Source of the DNA: Bacillota bacterium
GTDB taxonomy: Bacteria; Bacillota; Clostridia; Christensenellales; UMGS416
NCBI GenBank assembly: GCA_023410875.1
Contig: JAEYPH010000076.1
Location: forward strand, 1 to 64,000
Direction: 5' to 3'
Length of the DNA stretch: 64,000 nt
Shown here: piece after piece, positions 26,147 to 37,100 of the stretch
Position numbering within the stretch: position 1 is the stretch's first letter
Layout: each line of letters begins with the position of its first letter
The notes under the pieces: model-generated
Told to the model about the DNA's origin: nothing
The model's database searches: none
What the model saw: only the letters and a program-made list of their open reading frames with translations
Position numbers and translations under genes: made by a program

Positions 26147-27383
26147 TCAAGATACTCCTTTCAACGCCCTTCAAAGGCACATTGGCAAGGTGGTTTTGGA
26201 CATGGAAGTCGATTTTATGGGCTATAGATTTCGCAGCATCCGCTGCGGCCTCCAGATTAGCCATTGCGCTGCTCTCATTGCTACCCTGCAGATATGAGGC
26301 CACATCAATCTGGATGCGATCGGCAGGAAGGCTGCAGTGCTCGGCAATAACTTTTGCATGGAACTGGGCCAATGGCTCGATCTCCTCGCGCCGATAGTCA
26401 CTCCCGCCAAAGAAGTGCATGTGTGCATGGTACCCTTCGGTGGCCAGGGCAAAGAACAGATCAGTGTCAGTTATGCCGACCGGAAGGTCTATCGCCCGAT
26501 CTTCCGGACTGTACAAAGCCTTTCGTACAGTAGGGCTGAATCGAATCTGCGTCATCTCTGAGGGAATGGACTCTGCCAACGTCATGTTCATCTCCCGCAG
26601 GATCTCGGAGCCCTCGGTGGGGCTGATCGGCAGCGGCTCTCCGGCGGTGAACTTCTCATGAATGGCCGATCCGGAGGCTGCCTGTCGATCTCGTTCAGCC
26701 AGGACATCCATAAGGGTTCTACGCTGGGGCGTATCCTGATCGGGTTCTCGGGCTTCCAAACGCATCCTGGCATTTTTTACGTCTGCCTGCAGGCTGGTAA
26801 GTGTGGCCGAGACTGACGGCGGGAACTCAATAGGGATGCTGGGGCGATCTATGGCAACTGTGCTGGGATCAGTCATAGCCTCCGCCGAAATGGTTGTTGA
26901 TCTGCCGGAAGCGGGCGCGGACGGATTTCCTACTTCCGGGTTCGTAGGGTTGATCGCTTTCCCCTGGTAGGTCACCTCGGGGTCGATGGAAGCAATCTCT
27001 ACACAAGCGATCTTGGTGGATTCCAGAACGCGGTTCACCAGAGCGGCGTCTTCAGTTTTGATGAAGATGTCGCATATGCCGTTTTGCTTGTTCTTTTGCT
27101 GTAAGGCATTGAACAGTATTCCATACTGTTTCGCAGCCTGGGCGAACTCTTTGAAACGATTCTGGGGGACCTGGATCACCCGCATGGGGCGGCCCTCCCG
27201 CAACATGCGTTTCAGGCTCGTCGCGCCAGCCCATTTCTTTTCATCCTTGAGTAACGCAGCCAGCAAGATGGCCAACTCCTTGGCACCTTTGCCGGCTAGT
27301 TTAAGAAGGACTTCGGCCCCCTCGAATGTATACTTGATGGTTTGGCCTACAAGCAGATTTGCTACTTCGGATTCAGCGGCCAT
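26136..27383 (-). CDS. PcfB/DUF3801-family protein with C-terminal extension
   Basis: 415 residues; ATG at 27,383 with AAAGGAG, overlapping the relaxase end by 11 nt. The first 130 residues (ATSLKRMLREGRPMRVIQV; FKEFAQAAKQYGILFNAL; CDIFIKTEDAALVNRVLE) match PcfB/DUF3801, a protein next to VirD4 or relaxase in enterococcal pheromone plasmids and Clostridia ICEs. After a Pro/Ser linker, residues 210-415 hold a second domain with ALYSPEDRAIDLPVG and GYHAHMHFFGG, reminiscent of the antirestriction/peptidase-like accessory domains of such elements. Likely a relaxosome or coupling accessory. Confidence 0.75.
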   Translation of the reverse strand: MAAESEVANLLVGQTIKYTFEGAEVLLKLAGKGAKELAILLAALLKDEKKWAGATSLKRMLREGRPMRVIQVPQNRFKEFAQAAKQYGILFNALQQKNKQNGICDIFIKTEDAALVNRVLESTKIACVEIASIDPEVTYQGKAINPTNPEVGNPSAPASGRSTTISAEAMTDPSTVAIDRPSIPIEFPPSVSATLTSLQADVKNARMRLEAREPDQDTPQRRTLMDVLAERDRQAASGSAIHEKFTAGEPLPISPTEGSEILREMNMTLAESIPSEMTQIRFSPTVRKALYSPEDRAIDLPVGITDTDLFFALATEGYHAHMHFFGGSDYRREEIEPLAQFHAKVIAEHCSLPADRIQIDVASYLQGSNESSAMANLEAAADAAKSIAHKIDFHVQNHLANVPLKGVERSILNER

Positions 27384-28773
27384 GATCGATCACTCCTTTG
27401 CGTTTTTGCGCCTCTTGCCGGCGCTGACGTTCGTCTTCTCGGACTTGATCAAGGTGATCTCGCATCTGCCCGGATGTGGTCTCGATCTGTTCGCACAGCT
27501 TTACCTCCTTTCTCACTTCCTTCATGGCTTGCGTGATTTCACCAGCTCGTGCGGCCCACTCAAATGCGTTTACTGGGTCGCTAGACTGGGATTTGGCCGT
27601 ATATGCTTTCTGACGCTGTGTGGTTAGCGCAGCCAGCCGGGCTTGCGCGTCCTGTTTGTGGACCTGCAGCTGTGGCAAGGTGTCGATACGGTGCTCGTTT
27701 AGCAGCTTTGCCTGGGCGACATACCGGTCCAGCTTGCGCAGATCCTCACGCAACAAAAAAGCCGCCCTGCCGGACGGCTGCGGGCGTCTGCGGATCACTC
27801 CCAGGCGGTATAGGTAGTGGAGATACAGGGCTCGAATGCCCTTGATCTGGCCTTTCTTGTAGGCCACGCGCCGGCTGCGGATTCGCAGCACCAGGAACGT
27901 GGTTCGGGTGCCATACTCTACAGGCAACACCCGATGCGGTGTCCGACGATCTCCCAGCTCCCGCAGCCGGCGCTCGATGTCCTCCTCGGTATACCCTGGC
28001 CCCAGGGAGCGCAGGCGGACGAAACGCTCCTTGCCCGGTGGCTTAATCGCGGTGTGTTTGACGTTGGTTTTCATCGTGTAGCCCATCTTTTTCATCTGGG
28101 CCATGAACTCGCGTGTATTTTCGGAACGACTGATGGCGTCGTCTATGTCGCGGCGGATCAGCGACCGCCACGAATCTCCCCCTTCCTTCTCAGCTTGCCA
28201 TTCAGCCCTGGAACGCGGGAAAGCCTTCTCTCCGGGGGTCTTGATAACGGAAAGTCCACACTCCTTACATAGCCGATCAGAGGTTGCGCGGAGGCCGCCG
28301 TAGTAGTCCTTGAAGTCAGCCTCCCACTTCTTGCCATCTGTAAATGAAACCGAATTGAGTACAAAGTGATTGTGAATATGAGCTTTATCCAGGTGAGTAG
28401 CGACGACGGCCTGGAATCGGGATCCCCATAACTCTTGGGCAAGTTTGACACCGATCTCATGCGCCTGTTCTGGCGTCACTTCGCCTGGCTTGAAGGACTG
28501 ATATGCATGGTAAGCAATGACGCCGTTTGTCTTGCGCCAATACTCTTTGGTCGTCATCATCTGCTCCCGGGCGGTGACCGGATCGCAATTGACGCCTGAA
28601 ACGAAAAGTCGCTTCTCCGTTTTGCTTGATGCAACAGCATATTCCATAACATCGCGCAGCCCCTGCTGCTCCTCTGTAGACCAGATACGGGCGTCAGTCT
28701 TTTCAGGATTCTTAGCGTACTCCACCACATGCCCTAGCCAGCCTCTGACCGCCCATATCTTGGTTGTGGCCAT
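27373..28773 (-). CDS. MOBP (VirD2-like) relaxase
   Basis: 466 residues; ATG at 28,773 with GGGAGGA. The N-terminus has the candidate nicking tyrosine in WLGHVVEYAKNPEKT. The three-histidine metal motif is THLDKAHIHNHFVLNSV near residues 127-140. The C-terminal 200 residues are basic and coiled-coil rich. The enzyme nicks oriT and stays bound to the 5' end. MobC is encoded just upstream, and the candidate oriT is 0.7 kb away. Confidence 0.94.
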   Translation of the reverse strand: MATTKIWAVRGWLGHVVEYAKNPEKTDARIWSTEEQQGLRDVMEYAVASSKTEKRLFVSGVNCDPVTAREQMMTTKEYWRKTNGVIAYHAYQSFKPGEVTPEQAHEIGVKLAQELWGSRFQAVVATHLDKAHIHNHFVLNSVSFTDGKKWEADFKDYYGGLRATSDRLCKECGLSVIKTPGEKAFPRSRAEWQAEKEGGDSWRSLIRRDIDDAISRSENTREFMAQMKKMGYTMKTNVKHTAIKPPGKERFVRLRSLGPGYTEEDIERRLRELGDRRTPHRVLPVEYGTRTTFLVLRIRSRRVAYKKGQIKGIRALYLHYLYRLGVIRRRPQPSGRAAFLLREDLRKLDRYVAQAKLLNEHRIDTLPQLQVHKQDAQARLAALTTQRQKAYTAKSQSSDPVNAFEWAARAGEITQAMKEVRKEVKLCEQIETTSGQMRDHLDQVREDERQRRQEAQKRKGVIDHGR

Positions 28774-28783
28774 GGCGTCCTCC

Positions 28784-29119
28784 CTATTCGTTTTTTTTCA
28801 ACGGCAACTCAACTGCTTGCTGGATACGCAGTACTGCATCCCTAAGAAAGGCCGCCTGACGTTTATACTCTGCAGCTTCGATGTTACCGGTGGTGTTGGC
28901 TTTGGTGGCGATCTGGTTCAGGTTGTGGCCGATATAGTGAAGTTCTTTCATCATGTTCTGGTAATCGATGGGCGGTGCCTCAATAACAGTTGAAGTGTGA
29001 ATGAGATCGACAATCACAGCGGTCATTTCTTTCCGTGGAGATTTACGAACGAGATCCATCAGACGTTGGTGTGTTTGCTCGTCCACATAAAAATGCAATT
29101 GTCTTCCCTCTCTACTCAT
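28784..29119 (-). CDS. mobC: MobC-family relaxosome protein
   Basis: 111 residues; ATG at 29,119 with GGGAG. A ribbon-helix-helix-like N-terminus (QLHFYVDEQTHQRLMDLVRKS) precedes the MobC signature LHYIGHNLNQIATKANTTGNI. It would bind near oriT and help the relaxase open the strands. Ten nt separate it from the relaxase gene. Confidence 0.9.
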   Translation of the reverse strand: MSREGRQLHFYVDEQTHQRLMDLVRKSPRKEMTAVIVDLIHTSTVIEAPPIDYQNMMKELHYIGHNLNQIATKANTTGNIEAAEYKRQAAFLRDAVLRIQQAVELPLKKNE

Positions 29120-29121
29120 GG

Positions 29122-29457
29122 TTAACTTTCTCCCTCTGTGGGCTTTACACGGATCAAACCTAAAATGTTCCGAGATGACCAGGCAAACTCAAGTTCCACG
29201 ATGGAACCAATAGATAAACCATCTACGTGGGAGTAGTCGTTGCTTGGATATGTGTTACATGAAATTTTGCTTCCATCCGTGAGTGTGAAAAAACTAATGA
29301 GATTAGACTTATTACCCCAGACTTTCATATCCAATCTGCCAATGAATGTTCCCGGTTTCGATATCCGGCCATAAATACTTGAATCAAACCCTGATGCCTT
29401 GAATTGGGCTTGAGAAAGTGCTCTAGGTTCCTTATGATCGTCCATGCCGTCGTCCAC
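29122..29457 (-). CDS. Hypothetical oriT-proximal protein (about 111 aa)
   Basis: The start is GTG at 29,457 or ATG at 29,445; AAAGGAT sits very near the GTG. The product has alternating beta-strand patterns (VWGNKSNLISFFTLTDGSKI; IGSIVELEFAWSSRNILGLI), suggesting an OB-like barrel. It precedes mobC by 2 nt, so a relaxosome or ssDNA-binding accessory is plausible. No family recognised. Confidence 0.65.
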   Translation of the reverse strand: MDDGMDDHKEPRALSQAQFKASGFDSSIYGRISKPGTFIGRLDMKVWGNKSNLISFFTLTDGSKISCNTYPSNDYSHVDGLSIGSIVELEFAWSSRNILGLIRVKPTEGES

Positions 29458-29493
29458 ATCCTTTCTTCTTCTCCAGTTGGTATGTCATCCTCA

Positions 29494-29562
29494 GGCTGCG
29501 AAGCAGCCAGGGTTTTAGGGGCTTGCCCCTAACGAGACGGGATTTGTGTGTACACAAATCCC
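29494..29562. other. oriT: Candidate oriT
   Basis: Three inverted repeats lie next to the MobC/relaxase genes: GGCTGC/GCAGCC (29,494-29,508), TTAGGGG/CCCCTAA (29,515-29,532, loop CTTG) and GGGATTTGTGT/ACACAAATCCC (29,539-29,562). Clustered inverted repeats upstream of a relaxosome operon are the usual form of an oriT. The GGGGCTTGCCCC segment is the best guess for the nic-proximal hairpin. The nick site itself cannot be read from sequence alone. Confidence 0.65.
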
Positions 29563-29625
29563 ATGCTCGCTAAACTTCTAACCCTCGGCCCCGCCCATAG
29601 AAATCCGTCCTCTTTAGAAAACGGG

Positions 29626-30633
29626 TCACCTTGAGATCTCGCCCTCCCGCCCCTTTGCGGGGCGATGCCCCAGCGTCGCCCGAAGGGCGTCGTTGAAGTC
29701 TATACCGGTTGGAGGAAGGATACGCTCCACCGTGTAGCGGTCGCCTAGGCGCTCCAGCAGCGTGACCGAAGCTCGATTTCCGGCTTTGTCGTTATCCAGG
29801 CACAGGCCAACACGCTTGATTTCCGGATGGTGCTCAAGATACCAATCCAACGCCAGCGGCGTGGGGCTGTCGGGCTTCTCCATAGCGACGCCGCCGATGG
29901 ACACGCGATGATCGCTGCGCCAGTAGCGGCCGGCGCGCATCTCCATGGTAGCCTGGGAGAGTAAATCGATGGCCGCCTCGAACACCAATAGCCTATCCTG
30001 GCGTGGGCTCGCTGGTAGGGCAAAGCCGTACTTTTTCTCACTGCCGGGCACGTCGCGACGATAGCCGTCGATCATACCGCGCTCCATAGCATACTTGGGA
30101 GTACCATGCGCATCGAAGCCCACGAACACAACGTTATGATAGTCATAGACCCGGTTGCAGCCTTCATAAAGCCGGTTTTCGTTCACACAGATCTTGATGA
30201 GCTCACGGTCAATGCCCCGGCCCATCAGATACTCAAAAGCCCGGCGGTTATCGCTGTGGCGCAGGGGAAGCCGGAAGGGCAGACGTTCCTTTTCGACCTT
30301 TGGTGCCGCGGGGTTTCGTCCTTGCGCCGGAAGCGTGACCGATTCGGTTTCGATAAGGTGGAGCACTGCGTTTTGAAAGGTCATGCCCTTGACATGGATG
30401 AGATAATCCAGGGCTGTTTTGCCGGCGATGCCGCGGCTGAACCAGTTCCATAAACCATTGGAGATCTTCAGGCTGTCGTGGGTTCGAGTGCTCCATTCGG
30501 TGGCTGAAACGCGGACTAGTTCGTTTGGCTCGAATTGCTGGAGGTAGGACAGCAGGTCCCACTCCTTTGCACGGACTACCAGATCGGGGTGGACATAGAG
30601 GCCGCCGGTGCGGCTGACATGTGTCATGGTCAT
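29626..30633 (-). CDS. TOPRIM-domain primase-like protein (DUF3991 type)
   Basis: 335 residues. ATG at 30,633 follows AAGGAGGAATCGTC, which is preferred over the longer frame. The N-terminal part (LLSYLQQFEPNELVRV; GLWNWFSRGIAGKTALDYLIH) is the zinc-free CHC2-like/DUF3991 module. The TOPRIM fold follows: LLVFEAAIDLLSQATM holds the Glu and VGLCLDNDKAGNRAS holds the DxD. It probably primes the transferred strand after conjugation. A terminator-like stem lies 20 nt upstream of its ribosome binding site. Confidence 0.85.
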   Translation of the reverse strand: MTMTHVSRTGGLYVHPDLVVRAKEWDLLSYLQQFEPNELVRVSATEWSTRTHDSLKISNGLWNWFSRGIAGKTALDYLIHVKGMTFQNAVLHLIETESVTLPAQGRNPAAPKVEKERLPFRLPLRHSDNRRAFEYLMGRGIDRELIKICVNENRLYEGCNRVYDYHNVVFVGFDAHGTPKYAMERGMIDGYRRDVPGSEKKYGFALPASPRQDRLLVFEAAIDLLSQATMEMRAGRYWRSDHRVSIGGVAMEKPDSPTPLALDWYLEHHPEIKRVGLCLDNDKAGNRASVTLLERLGDRYTVERILPPTGIDFNDALRATLGHRPAKGREGEISR

Positions 30634-30652
30634 GACGATTCCTCCTTGACAT

Positions 30653-30676
30653 AAAAAAGCACCGTTCGTCACGGTG
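30653..30676 (-). terminator. Intrinsic terminator just upstream of the primase gene
   Basis: CACCGT (30,660-30,665) and ACGGTG (30,671-30,676) form a stem with a 5-nt loop, followed on the minus strand by CTTTTTTAT. It lies between the 102-aa gene and the primase ribosome binding site. Confidence 0.65.
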
Positions 30677-30787
30677 TAAAAGCAATGTGGCTCTTCACTC
30701 ACGAGTATCATCTTCATGTGTGCTTGGCGACCTTAGAAAAAAAGGGGCTCAACAAACGATCCATCGTAACAACCCCGCCAACTTGTC

Positions 30788-31096
30788 TTAACGCTCCTGC
30801 GCAGGTTTGCGCTTGCCAGGCGACTTCCCTCTGAGCGCATCCTTATGTATGGACAGATAGTAGCCATCAAAGCCGCCATTCGTGAGCTTGGAGAGATAAG
30901 CTTTTCTGGAAATGGCCGTGATCAACTTGTAGTGATCATTTGAGTTGGAGTTCATCAGAAAGTCATGGGAGAGCTTGACGCAGTAATGGGTGCCGTTGGG
31001 ACTGTTGGGTGCGGTCATGGCTTCAAGTTCGGCGCGGATCCGCGTAGCCTCTGCTTCGATCAGTTCGGTGTTAGGCTTCATGCGATATTGCCCCAT
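30788..31096 (-). CDS. Hypothetical protein (102 aa)
   Basis: ATG at 31,096 with AAAGGAG. The sequence (MGQYRMKPNTELIEAEATRI; THYCVKLSHDFLMNSNSNDH; FDGYYLSIHKDALRGKSPGK) looks like a compact alpha/beta domain with a basic tail. I do not recognise it. It lies between the giant LtrC-like gene and the primase, and is flanked by hairpins on both sides. Confidence 0.7.
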   Translation of the reverse strand: MGQYRMKPNTELIEAEATRIRAELEAMTAPNSPNGTHYCVKLSHDFLMNSNSNDHYKLITAISRKAYLSKLTNGGFDGYYLSIHKDALRGKSPGKRKPAQER

Positions 31097-31117
31097 GGGT
31101 GTGCTCCTTTCAAGGCA

Positions 31118-31150
31118 GGAAGGGCATGCACCCCAGCGGCATGCCCTTCC
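31118..31150. repeat. 12-bp inverted repeat downstream of LtrC-like gene
   Basis: GGAAGGGCATGC (31,118-31,129) and GCATGCCCTTCC (31,139-31,150) enclose a 9-nt loop between the giant gene and the 102-aa gene. No U-tract on the minus strand. Confidence 0.6.
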
Positions 31151-31168
31151 TTGTTAATGGGTGTTGGT

Positions 31169-34100
31169 CTACCGCATCGCTTCTTTGCGGCGCGGTTTTT
31201 CTTGTTCCGTAGACAGTTCAGTAGCATCAGCTACGATAACGTTGTCTTGCCCCTTCTCATCCATCCGCAACAGCCCGTCCAGCTCGGTCAGCCTGGCCAG
31301 TTTGTCCATTAGCTCCTGCTCCTGGAGAAAGGGCTTGCCCAGTTCTTCCTGAGCGCTTCGCATCTGTTGCTCCAGTGCAGCCAGTTCATCCCGGCTGCGC
31401 TGCAAGTAACTTTCCAGGCGTTCCGCAGCATGCTCAATGCGAGAGATATTTCCCTGCACGTCCTTACCCAGCACAACTCTGTGGCTCATGGAGCCCTTCA
31501 GATCCAGCAAGAAGTCATGGGAGAAGGCGTCAAAGGAAAGCCAGAGCTCAAAACCCCGGTAGTGTCCTACCCGCAGGGCATCTTTCGCATCGGGTCTTAC
31601 CAGCTGGAAAGACGTAAGCAAAGCCTGGCCGGCGTCCTCGCGCTTGGCATATTTGTGTCCCATCACCTCCATCGCAAACAAGTCTCTGTCCTGGGCGTAG
31701 CCGGCAGGCGTCTCAGCGTCCCGCCGGGCGATGTCGTCCTCATAGCCGCGGATGCGCTCCTGCAGCGCGAGGATCTCCTTGGGGAACGTGTGCCGCAGCC
31801 GATCCTCCATGCGGTACTGCTGGCTGTTGTGACCGCTCTTGAGCAGCTTCAGCCGGGCGATCTCCACATCCAGGTCCATGCGCTCCTTGATCAGCGGAGA
31901 CCCAGCGGCCAGCGCCTTGACCTCCGCATAGGACAGCGCCACGTCGTCGATGTCCTCCATGTGACGCACCGGGGACTTGCTGGTCATGATCTGTGAGATG
32001 AAGCGCTGTTTTTGCTCGACCAGCTGATAGGAGTAGGCATCAAAGGTGCCTTCGGTGACATACCGATATACTGCTACTTCCTCATTGGTGTTGCCCTGGC
32101 GTAGAATGCGCCCTTCCCGCTGCTGCAGGTCGCGGGGCCGCCAGGGCACGTCCAGATGATGCAGCGCCACCAGGCGCTGCTGCACGTTCGTGCCAGCTCC
32201 CATCTTGGCCGTGGAGCCGATCAGCACCCGCACAGCACCACGGCGCACCTTGGCGAACAACTCATCCCGCTGCTTCTGATTCTTCGCGTCGTGGATGAAG
32301 GCGATCTCTGCGGCCGGAACGCCACGGGCAATCAACTTATCCTTGATGTCCTGGTACACATTGAAGTCGCCGCCTTCTTTCGGCGTGGAAAGATCGCTGA
32401 ACACCAGCTGCGTGAGCTTCTTCTGTGCACCGTCCAGATAGATGCGGTGGACGTTCTCAACGCATGCATTGACCTTGCTGTCGGGATCGTCGGGTAATGC
32501 CGGGTTCATCAGCCGCTGATCCAGCGCCAGCAGCCGTCCGTCGCTGGTAATCGTGAGCATGTTGTCTTCGTTGGGCTCCACCAAGCGCTTGCGCACCAGA
32601 TCGGCCCGTTCGGCCAGGCCAGCGACCATCTCCTTCTGGAACGCTGAAGGCTGCAGAGCAACGTTTATGACCTTACCAGTCTTGAGCTTGGGTACCGGCA
32701 GGTTGAGCATGTCCGCGGTCTGGATATCGGCGGCTTCCTTGAAGAAATTCATGAGCTCCGGCAGGTTGTAGAACCGGGCAAACCGGGTCTTGGCCCGATA
32801 GCCAGTTCCCTCTGGAGCCAGCTCGATGGCCGTCACCGTCTCTCCGAAGGTACTCGCCCAGGCGTCGAAGTGTTGCAGGCCGCGGCGTTCCAGCTCGTCG
32901 TATTGTAAGTACCGCTGCATCGTGTATAATTCTGTCATGGAGTTGGAGACCGGCGTGCCGGTGGCAAACACGGTGCCCCGGCTGCCGGTCAACTCATCCA
33001 GGTATCTGCACTTCAGATAAAGGTCGCTGGACTTCTTAGCTTCGGTCTGGGAGATACCGGCGACATTTCTCATTTTTGTGTACAAGAATAAATTCTTAAA
33101 GCCGTCCGCCTCGTCAATGAACTGCCGATCCACGCCCAGTTGCTCGAAGGTCACCACATCGTCGCGGGGTGAATCGCTGAGCGCCTTCAGCCTGGTGGAC
33201 AGCGTCTTGCGGGCTCGCTCCAATTGCTTGATCGTGTAGCGCTCGCCCTGGTTGCGGCGGATCTCTTCAATGCCGTCCACGATGTCGTCGATCTGTTGCT
33301 GTATCATCTCCTTTTCTCGCTGCTGGGACACCGGTATGCGTTCATATTGGCTGTGCCCCATGATGATCGCGTCATAGTCACCGGTGGCCACGCGGGCACA
33401 GAATCGCTTACGATTCCCTTTCTCAAAGTCCCGTTCCGTGGCCACGAGGATGTTGGCATTTGGATACAGCCGCAGATACTCGGCGGCAAACTGGCCGGTC
33501 AGGTGGTTGGGTACCGCATACAGGTTCTTGTTGATCAGGCCCAGTCTCCGGGCCTCCATGCCGGCGGCTATCATCTCGAAGGACTTGCCGGCGCCGACAA
33601 CGTGGGCCAGCAGCGTGTTGCCGCCATACAGGCATCGGGCGATGGCGTTGATCTGATGGGGTTTCAGAGCGATCTCCGGGTTCATGCCGGCAAACTGGAT
33701 GTGCCGGCCGTCGTATTCGCGGGGTCGTATGCAGTTGAAGCGGTCGTTGTACAGCCGTACCAGCTTGTCCCGGCGGTCGGCGTCCTTCCAGAGCCAGTCC
33801 CGGAAGGCCTCCTTGATCTGGGCCTGCTTCTGCTGGGCCAGCAAAGTGTCGTTCTGGTTGAGAACCTGCTTCTTCTTGCCGTCAGCATCTTCGTAGTAGT
33901 CATAAACGCGCACATCCCGCAGGTTCAGTGTGTCCTCAATGATGTGGAATGCGCTGGCCCGCGAGGTGCCGTAGACTTCATTGGCTTGGATGTTGTTGAA
34001 GTTTATGGTCTTGCCATCGATGTGCCACTCCCCGCTATGGGCCATATAGTGCACCTTCATCTTGTAGTGCAGATAGCTTGGCACCTTCAGCAGCTCGCCC

Positions 34101-37100
34101 ATGAATCTGTAGATGTATTCCGTTGGTACCCATGTAGCACCCAGGCGCACGTCGATTTCATCGGGCTGCAGGTCCTTGGGCTGGACCGCTTTCAGGGCTT
34201 CCACGTTCTCCGGATAAAGGCCTGTGACGGCGAACAACTTCTCGGCCACAGCCAGCTTGTGCCGGACGTCGCCGGACAGGTACGCATCGGCGGTCACCCA
34301 GTGCTCGGTGGGCTGCCCATTCAGAGCATCGGTCAGCTTCGGGCGATTGATCAGGATGTAGCTGTCCCGCGCGGCCTTGGGAGCTCCCGGCTCAAAGTAC
34401 TTGTCCGCTTCGGAACTCCATAAAGGTGAGATGTCCCGGAAGATGACTCCCCGCAATTCTGCCGTCAGCGCGTCCGGTTCCATGCCGCAGAGCTGGCACA
34501 TAAAGGAGATATCCACACGTCCCTTCTCCCCAATGGACACCGCCAGCGCTTCGCTGGCTGTCCCCACAGAGGTGACGGCCTGGCGGCGGCGAATGGTCCG
34601 CTTTGTGAACATATCAGACTTGCGCAGCAGCTTGCGCTCTTCGTCGAGGATCTCAAGGGAACACAGGAGATAGTACCCATCGTCCTGATCGAAGACGGCG
34701 GCATTGGCACGGCTGTCGATCAGGCCATGCTTTGCTGTAAAGACATCGTACATGCGGTCCAGCTGACGCTGGCCAGCGACGATGTCCTCGTCGGCGGCGT
34801 CATGCAGCTGCATGTCCATGAGCTCCCGAACGTGGTCCCGCAAGGCTACCATGCCCTTCGCCCGCTCCAGCTCCGTGGGGCCCAAGGGCCTATGGGTCAT
34901 AACCTCGTTCTCGCGGAAATACGCCTGGCCATCCACCATGGTGAAGCTGTAATTGCGCACCCGTGGATCTGCCGGCAGCTGGGTCTCAATATCGGTCTTG
35001 GCCGGCTTCTCCTGTGCCGGCGTGTATGTGCCGGCGATGTTTTGGATCGCTTCCTGTAGTTGGTCGGCCAGGTTCGCTCCAGCGATGGGGAGGCAAGCCG
35101 TGTCATTGCGGTTGCCGTACATGCTGTCATCCCAGGCCATGGTGCCCAGCACCATCTCCGGGTGGTCGATGAAATACTGGTTGACCGGAACGCCGTCGCT
35201 GGTGGTGCCCAGACGTAGCCAGTCGGGATCGGTGACAACAGGCCGTTCCCGCACCTGCAGGAACAGGATGTCGCTGGTGACTTCCGTGCCAGCACTGGCC
35301 TTGAATGCCGTGTTGGGCAGCCGGATGGCTCCCAGCAGCTCCGCCCGCTGGGCGATGTACCGCCGCACCTCCGGGCTTTGTTTGTCCATGGTGCCCTTGG
35401 AGGTGATGACGGCCACGATGCCGCCGGCTCGGGTCACATCCAGGGACTTGGCGATGAAGTAGTCGTGGATCAGGAAGTTCAGCTTGTCATACCGCTTGTC
35501 GTTGACCTTGTAGGAACCAAAGGGCACGTTGCCGATCACGAGATCCATGGAACCGTCCCGGTATTGCGTCTCCTCAAAACCTTGGATATAGATGCTGGCA
35601 CTGGGATACAGCTTTCGGGCGATGAGGCCGGTGATGGTGTCCAGTTCCACGCCACTGAGCCGGCTGCCGGCCATGGACTCCGGCAGCATGCCGAAGAAGT
35701 TGCCGACGCCGCAGGCGGGCTCCAGGATGTGTCCACTCTCAAACCCCATGTTGGCCACAGCCTCAAAGATGGCACGGATCACCGTGGGGTTCGTGTAGTG
35801 GGCGTTCAACGTTGAGCCGCGGGCCATGGCAAACTCTTCCGGGGTCAGCAGCTCCGACAGCTCCTGGTATTCTCTCTTCCAGTCGGCGTTCTCGGCATCG
35901 AATGCCTGGGGCAAGCCACCCCAGCCAACGTACTGGGCCAGCACGGCTTGCTCCTCGGTGGTTGCCTGACGCGCTTCATCCGTCAGCCGCTTGACCAGCC
36001 GGATAGCCTCTATGTTGCGGCCATACCGGGTCTTGGCACCGCCTTCGCCCAGATGATCGTCGGTGATGCGGTAGTTTTCGGCCCGATAGATTGGTGGCTC
36101 TGGCAGATTGTTGAAGTAGGCTGCGGGATGGACCGAAGGCTCTCCGGAGATCTCCGGTGCATTGTCTGCTATCGCCGGCTCACTTCGTTCTTCATCGCCG
36201 GCCTGGTGCTCGGCTGGAGCTTCTACCGGCTGGGAAGAAGATTCATCTGGTTCGCTTGCCGTGTCATCATCCAGGACGACATCCATGGATTCGTCGTCAA
36301 GATCATCCATCCCGGCGTTCTCAGGAACCTGCTCGATCTCGCCGGCGCTGTTTGCTTCCAGCCATTCCGCGTAAGCATGGCGCTCATCGTCATCACGGAA
36401 GATCGTTCCTGTGCCGATCAGCTTGCTGAGACGAGCAGCGACTTTGGCCCATGTCAGCTTGACCAGGGCGTCTCCTTTCTCCAGCTTGAAGCCCTTGGAA
36501 TCATGGTTTTCCCAACTTCTGTACGCTCCGGAAACTGCATGAGAGCTTCCGCCTGTTCCGGCATGAAACCGAAGATAGGACGCCTTGGCCTCGGCAGAAG
36601 CCTGGGCTGTATACTCACGCAGGCGGGAAAAGAAGAATTCCGTTCCGATTCCCAACCGCCTGACGATGCATGTGTCTATCTCATCATCGGTTATGAATGT
36701 TCCCGGTTGCGCCGGGAAAGGATCACTTGCACGGTACGCACGGTGTTCTATGCCGAGATCACGAATGTCAGAAATGAGCCGATGAATGGGATACATAGGG
36801 CGAAAACGAAGCAGGGATCGGTCTTGCTCGTAATCCACAAGGAAGGTCATAAGCTTGTCGATATAATCGGCACGGACTTCTGTATGTGCAAGCAAACCAG
36901 CTATGCGCGCTTTTGCGTCGGGGAACCCGCCGTCGAAGTCCTCTTCGCGGAATGGGCTGGACTGCATTTCGCGCTCCAGGAAGATCAGCTTTTCCGCAGT
37001 TTCTGTTCTGGCGAAGGCATCCAGGTCGTCCAACACAACCTGCGGGGCATATACACCGGCTTCCAGCAGCTGTCCGATGCGCTCTGCCGCCTGCTCCCAG

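Noticed and set aside
33224..34423. 399-codon plus-strand frame antisense to the LtrC-like gene
   Set aside because: Shadow frame of a strongly conserved helicase; no Shine-Dalgarno and no recognisable domain.
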